Source: Diaporthe sp. PMI_573
Lineage: Eukaryota > Ascomycota > Sordariomycetes > Diaporthales > Diaporthaceae
Direction of reading: 5' to 3'
Length of the DNA stretch: 64,000 nucleotides
Assembly (NCBI GenBank): GCA_021399435.1
Contig: JAJTUP010000001.1
Coordinates: 1,426,001-1,490,000, forward strand
Shown here: in pieces, positions 58,701 through 64,000 of the stretch
Numbering within the stretch: position 1 is the first letter of the stretch
Layout: each line of letters begins with the position of its first letter
Notes under the pieces: model-generated
Databases searched by the model: none
What the model was told of the DNA's origin: nothing
What the model saw: only the letters and a program-made list of their open reading frames with translations
Program-made: the position numbers and the translations under genes

Positions 58701-59454
58701 CACCTATCGACTTTGAGTCTCTCAGCATTGCCCTGCCACAAGTTTTCCGCACAGCACTCTGTCTGTTTCTAGGCGTGTGGCGTCAACGTATTCAAAAGTC
58801 ACTGATTTCGCATCTTGGGAGTCATTTGACAATAAAGGACTTGAAATAAATCACGCCCTTGGTTATCCTGGTAAGGACCAGCCCATTTTTATCTTCCACA
58901 CACTTTTGCCACTGCATTGTTCGACCACATGTTTCTGGATGGAAACGGGCCCGGGCTTCAGTAGGGTCTTCCGAAGTGTTCTGATTTCTCTCTTTTGGCA
59001 TGGTTCTGTTGCTGCCCTGGGCGTGAACTGGGCTGGCCAAAGTGCTAACTTTTACTTCCTGCTAGCTTTCACAGCCCCACCGAACGACTTCGCGATCTCG
59101 TCCTTTGCCGTTTGAATCATCACTTCCAAGCAAGCCAATCCTCAGAGTTCCTACAGGTATGTTGACGGTTTTCCCCCCATCCGCCCTGAGACGAGTGATA
59201 CCAAGTGGTAAATCACCTGCTCAACATTCACCTGCCACACAAACCGGATACTGCACACACTCTTCGATGTTCCTGCCGCTCATCATATTCCCCCCCCCTA
59301 CTGGTCGTTCTCTCAAGTGGGAAGTAGATGGGTTTTGGATGCCATGCACCAGCCTGAAGCGATATACTGCTGTGAGGGTGGGGTGGCCACGCCTTCAGCC
59401 GGCGAGGCCTTCAACCGGCGAGCATTTTCGGGTCGGTGATCCCTTGTCTAAGAC

Positions 59455-59500
59455 GAGGCTGCGAGGCTGCGAGACTACGAGGCTACGAGGCTGCAAGACT
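59455..59500. repeat. Short degenerate tandem repeat, unit about 8-9 bp
   Basis: Five imperfect copies of a cgaggctg-like unit within the putative leader region of the three-RRM gene. Confidence 0.7.
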
Positions 59501-60594
59501 CACTTGGGCTTCAATGTTGTCGGTGGCGCCAGACTTTGGATGAACCAAACCAATGCAACCCCCAAGCATGCCAGGACTCCGCCTCTTTTCCTTGTCAGAG
59601 TTCCGAAACGAATGAAGTCCTCGTCACTGTGCCCGTCATATTTTGGAGTCCTGAAGAATTGGTGAACTGACGATGTTGCAGACTACCATCCAATCAACAT
59701 CACGAACCCATTTCACCTTCTCACCAGTAAGTGATGCCCATTTTGTGCTTGTATTTGTTCGCCTTGAAGGATGTCCACATTCAGCGCTGGCCTATATTTG
59801 TGAAAACTGTTATCAATGGCCATGCACACATTACCCGGGCCGGGTCTTTGGGATACATGAAGACAGAGTTGCATGTCGGCCCAATGTGTCTCCGCGTTCC
59901 AAGTTGTTTTGTGTGCCCTTTTGCTCTTTTGCCCCTTGAATAACAAGTGGTGTCCGCCCTCCATTGAAGAGTAAAGGCTAGCAGCCTGTTTCCATGTTGT
60001 GGCACGAAACCTCTCCTCACTAAAGCCCCTCGCATCTGGCCTACTTTGCGGACACACTGACTTCCCCTGCGGCGCCTTTTCAACCCCAAAAAGCTTCCAA
60101 CTTCACGATCCTTCCCAAGTGGGGATTCTCACCAAGTTCAAACCAAATCACCTCCAGGAGCAGCTCTCCTTCTTGCCGACAACCGGTATCGGGATCAACC
60201 ACTTGCTACCTACCACCTACGCCTGCACTGAGTCACGAATACGAAGATGTATTGCCACTCAGACCCGGGAGGTTGGTGCTTGCCCTGCTTAGCATTGGCT
60301 CACAGTTCCGTGGCCAATAACACCGGCGGCAATCCTTGGGCCGAAATTTTGGCACATCTGCTGCCTTCTCCCATCGTCCTCAGCAAAACTTGCCCTACAG
60401 CCCACAGCCTTTGGCACCATCATCTGGCACTTCCATTCTCTATCAATCCCTCCTTCCCAGTCTCGAGTTTGCTACGCCTTGCCGTACTGCGCCTCAATAC
60501 GCTCGAACACGCCCCTTCGTTTGAACACGATTGTCTTTTGCCTGATGCCCTCGACAAGTTTCTCTTCAAAAAGCTGACAAAACATCTTTTAGCA

Positions 60595-62257
60595 ATGTCT
60601 TTCCCGCAGAACAACAACGGACTTCCTGACGGCTCCACCCCTATCAATGGTGGTGGCATGGACGGCCAGTTCCCTCCCGCTCCTTCCATGCAGGGCCCTC
60701 CTGCCGGCCAGAACTCCGCGAACGAGTCTGCTCGCACCCTATGGTGAGTCCACCTGATCATTCGCACTCGATGACAGCCCCTAACAAAGTCACTGCTAGG
60801 ATGGGTGAGCTTGACTCGTGGATGGACGAGCAGTTCATCAAGAGCCTCTACCAGAACCAGACCGGTGACAATGTTAACGTCAAGATCATCCGCGATCGCG
60901 GTACTGGGTAAGCCTCGATTTCTCCCATCATCCCTGACCCAAACCCTTTCCTGCCTGCGTCGCTTCCTCCGTGGCCGCGTTCACATTGCCCTTGCCTATA
61001 CTGCCACGTTCTTGCCCAGTCGCCGTCACTCTGGGAGCCGGAGATGGCATTTGTATCGATGATTACGATGGTAATACACGTTTACATTGTCAACTAACGA
61101 TCGTGTCAGTAACGCCGGGTACTGCTTTGTCGAGTTCCCCAGCCCTGAGTCTGCTAACAAGGCCTTGACTCTCAATGGTACTCCGATCTCTGGCTCCAAC
61201 GGTCGACACTTCAAGTTGAACTGGGCCTCTGGCGGTGGATTGGTTGATCGACGGTTCGTTGCCCTTTCTGAACCCCTTCGCGCCGCGCCTCATGTACTGA
61301 CTCATGTACTACAGCGACGAGCGTGGTCCTGAGTTCTCCATCTTCGTTGGAGACCTCGGCCCTGAGGTGAACGAGTTCGTTCTCGTCTCTCTCTTCCAGG
61401 CTCGCTTCCCTTCGTGCAAGTCGGCCAAGATCATGACGGATGCTACGACTGGACAGTCGCGCGGTTACGGATTTGTGCGTTTCGCCGATGAGAGTGACCA
61501 GCAGCGAGCTTTGCATGAGATGCAGGGCGTCTACTGCGGCAACCGCCCCATGCGCATCAGCACTGCCACTCCCAAGCAGCGGTTAGTCTTGGCTTGTTGA
61601 TGATTGCCGGGATTTCATACTGATATCTAATCTTCCAGTAGGAACCAGAACCCTTACAACGGCGGCGGCCAACACGGTGGACCGATGATGGCAAATACCA
61701 TGCAGCCCGGCATGGGCTGGGGCATGCCTCAGCCTGGTCCATTCTACGGTGGAGGTGGTGGCGGCTATCCGGGTGCTGGCATGGGCCAAGCTCCCATGAA
61801 CCAGTTCACTGACCCGAACAACACCACCGTTTTCGTCGGCGGTTTGTCGGGCTACGTGACTGAGGATGAGCTGCGTTCTTTCTTCCAGGGATTCGGCGAG
61901 ATAACATACGTCAAGATCCCCCCCGGAAAGGGCTGTGGCTTCGTCCAGTTTGTCCACCGTCACGCCGCTGAGATGGCGATCAACCAGATGCAGGGATATC
62001 CTATTGGGAACTCTCGCGTCCGCCTTTCTTGGGGCCGCTCGCAGAACAACTCTGGCGTGGGTACTCCTTACCGTCCTGCTCCTCCTCCTCCCCACTACGG
62101 CATGACGCCTCACGGTGGTCCTGGCCCTTACGGTCCCCACCACTTTGGTGGTGGCAACCCTCCTCCTCCCCCGATGGCGGTGAGAATCTTCCCTCTGCCC
62201 CCTCACCCCATCTCCCCGTCGACCAGGCCCCATGACTGACTCCTTCTTTTACAGTAA
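60595..62257 (+). CDS. Three-RRM RNA-binding protein, NAM8/NGR1/Csx1 type
   Basis: Exons 60595-60743, 60800-60907, 61110-61253, 61315-61581, 61639-62179 and 62255-62257 give 403 residues; introns are 56, 202, 61, 57 and 75 nt. The last intron ends directly before the TAA stop. RRM1 (about residues 49-130) opens with LWMGELD, split by intron 1, and has RNP1 NAGYCFVEF. RRM2 (about 139-218) has SIFVGDL and SRGYGFVRF. RRM3 (about 283-350) has TVFVGGL and GKGCGFVQF. Gly/Pro/Met-rich linkers surround RRM3. NAM8 acts in U1 snRNP and meiotic splicing, NGR1 in mRNA decay and Csx1 in stress mRNA stability; which applies is open. The intron-4 acceptor is a tandem cagtag, so a one-residue variant is likely. 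Confidence 0.95.
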
Positions 62258-64000
62258 ATCGCGTCCTGCTTCAGCCGTGACATTGCCTTGATGCATCGCA
62301 GAAGGCGTTGGGCGTGCGGCGTTTCGGCTGACAAAAAGTCACGATGATATCCGGAGTTTACGCTCCCTGTACCGGGTTTCCTTTCTTTCGTTGCGGTCCG
62401 CTTCCGTCGTCAACTGCTTCACGCGTCGAGATACCCCTTGAGTTCCTGCAAATTGCCGCACTGGATGCTTCTTGCGTTCTGCCGTTCAGGTCATGCTCGA
62501 ACAATTCTCGACATTCCTTCTTTCTAAGCAGTTCTCCCCTGCGGTCACGATCGTTTTCATGGTTTATCTGCCCCACCCTTCTGGACGACACGAATGCTCA
62601 CGACAGCCTCTGGTTCGAAAGTCTTCACGATTGATCACGAACACCACCACGCCACGATTTTTCAACAACGACTTGGGCGGAGTAGAGGATAGGAGTGTTG
62701 GCGACGTGGCGTTCCAGCTTATCAGTGATGGCAAAAGAAAAACAACAAAACCGAAAAAATAACTTTCCTTGAGCTCAAACGTCTTTCTACTTTCCGAAGC
62801 ACTGTCCTTGTGCGGCTTGGATCTCGCCGAATGCTCTGCTTGGGCACGGACGAGCCCGGCGACTGGCAATGCAGGTGAAAATTCTAGGGGGATTTGTATT
62901 ATTCTTCACGTTCAAACAGGTAGTGCGTTGAGTGCGGCGACGTAGCTGCTCTCTGTGGCGTTGATTTCGTCTTGGTTGAGCTGCGTCGGTGGACTCGAAA
63001 TTGATCAGTCTTGCTTTTCTACATATGCTTGCCCTCCCAGCCCGAAATGCGAGCGTCTGACTTGCGTCCTGTCTTCTCACTGTATACCCTGGCGCGTCTC
63101 TCTTTGCGTAGTATCTTAGCTGGGAGGCTGCTCGTTCTTGACTCCAGCGTTTCGTTTTCCTAAGCGCTCTGGAGTTGTCCTGTCCGGCTTCTTTATTCTG
63201 CGCTGCGCAGTTGCTTTCTTGGCCATTATGTAGGGTGCGACGGCTTTTCCTCCTTCCTCATCCCACGCATGCTGGGCGGTAGGTAAGGAAACGGTATGCG
63301 GAGTTGGATGGGATCTGTGTAGGGTGCATCTAAGGTCAGACTTCTTCATTTGGAGACAATTTGGTTGGATATTGCCTGGAGTCTTGGGAGCAGAAGGCGC
63401 CTTCATGGAGTGGGCGCTGGGAAGCCAGATGTAAGCCTATCGAATTCTGACGGGCCGGCAATCCCAAGGAAGGGTGGCTTGCGTCCTGGCTGGCGCTCAT
63501 ATTTACGGGGTGGGCGTGTTGGTATCTGGCAGATGTAAAATCTCGGGGCGAAGTGTGGGCATTTACAAGTCTGGGTAGAGGCTGCTTTGGTGTCTGGTTG
63601 GGTAGGATGGTCAAAGGGGAATGAAGGATTTCTGTGGTAGAGAATTTGAACACCGCTCACAACCTGCTAATTCATCTTGAGCGGTGACAAGAACAGATAC
63701 AGTAGCAATTGGAGAGCATAGAGAAACTTGGGGTCATGAGACCGCGAGGTGTATGGACATTATGACCCGTGCATTTATATCGACCGTTGCTGCTTGTGTG
63801 CCGACTGGAATCAGCATTGACATTAGAGGGTTGGAGACATGAGGTTGTGTGTCCGTGTTCTCGTTGTGACCACAGGTATATGCAGCTCATTCGTTGATGA
63901 AGGCATCGGAATTGGGTGGTGGCGATGGCCTCGAATTGACAAACTTCTTGCAGCCTGAGGCACGCTATGAGCACGGAATAGGATGGAAGAGTATCCAGGA
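62258..64000. other. 3' region of the RNA-binding protein gene and spacer
   Basis: About 1.7 kb. The first few hundred bases should be the 3' untranslated region. The remaining frames, all short and mostly on the minus strand, show no domain-like composition. Confidence 0.5.

Larger units (their letters stand above)
55051..60594 (+). promoter_or_regulatory. Long CT-rich promoter/leader region of the three-RRM gene
   Basis: From about 55060 to 57110 the plus strand is strongly pyrimidine-rich, with TGTCT, GGCAG and CA repeats, as in promoters and leaders of regulated fungal genes. Spliced-leader-like signals follow: a donor aag|gtgagc at 57118, an acceptor ctacag at 59157 followed at once by gtatgt, an acceptor gttgcag at 59682 after branch gaactgac, and gtaagt at 59728. 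No frame in this stretch shows coding character. A multi-kilobase, spliced 5' leader is an inference. A separate non-coding RNA would be an alternative. Confidence 0.35.

Noticed and set aside
57444..58849. Several overlapping 100-160-codon frames on both strands.
   Set aside because: None has domain-like composition or splice partners; the region reads as leader or non-coding sequence.

Overview
The window is nuclear DNA of a filamentous ascomycete (Pezizomycotina, most likely a Sordariomycete-like fungus). The basis is short introns of 53-107 nt with GTRNGT donors, CTRAC-type branch sites and YAG acceptors, long gene-poor spacers, CT-rich leaders, and a gene set typical of such fungi: a HET-like protein, cellobiose dehydrogenase, a heme-thiolate peroxygenase, an NCS1 permease, SVP26, BUD23 and a NAM8/Csx1-type RNA-binding protein. 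I can support 20 protein-coding genes, 19 complete and one cut by the left edge. Most exon structures below were rebuilt by hand, by requiring splice signals and reading phase to agree. No rRNA, tRNA, CRISPR array or intact transposon was found.

Layout. 1-2 kb: end of an MFS sugar transporter and a Ser/Thr-rich single-pass membrane protein. 5.0-7.1 kb: a HET-like gene, followed by a spacer with a possible gene remnant. 10.5 kb: a 73-residue membrane-anchored microprotein with an internal duplication. 11.6-18.4 kb: an unrecognised five-exon gene, a P-loop kinase of the uridine kinase/phosphoribulokinase type, a small multi-pass membrane protein and a cysteine-rich secreted protein. 18.9-22.7 kb: a divergent pair, an NCS1 nucleobase permease and a 2-oxoglutarate/Fe(II) dioxygenase, sharing a promoter with three GATA-factor sites. 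23.6-32.3 kb: secreted redox enzymes (peroxygenase-like protein, cellobiose dehydrogenase) around an unknown Cys-containing protein and an alpha/beta hydrolase.

32.3-37.7 kb is gene-poor. 37.7-39.8 kb holds the divergent housekeeping pair SVP26 (ER-Golgi cargo receptor) and BUD23 (18S rRNA methyltransferase). 40.9-49.0 kb has a UIM-containing protein, an AIM9-like kinase-fold protein and a 1099-residue protein of unknown function. An 11.6-kb stretch without a supportable coding gene follows. Its last 5 kb looks like a long, possibly spliced leader of the three-RRM gene at 60.6-62.3 kb.

The two divergent pairs are the clearest functional groupings. Permease plus dioxygenase suggests uptake and oxidation of a nucleobase-like compound under nitrogen control. 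The secreted oxidoreductases suggest plant-biomass or plant-associated life. The most unusual observations are two GC-AG introns fixed by reading phase, a peroxygenase homologue that seems to lack the catalytic Arg/Glu pair, a ubiquitin-interacting motif completed at a splice junction, and the duplicated microprotein.
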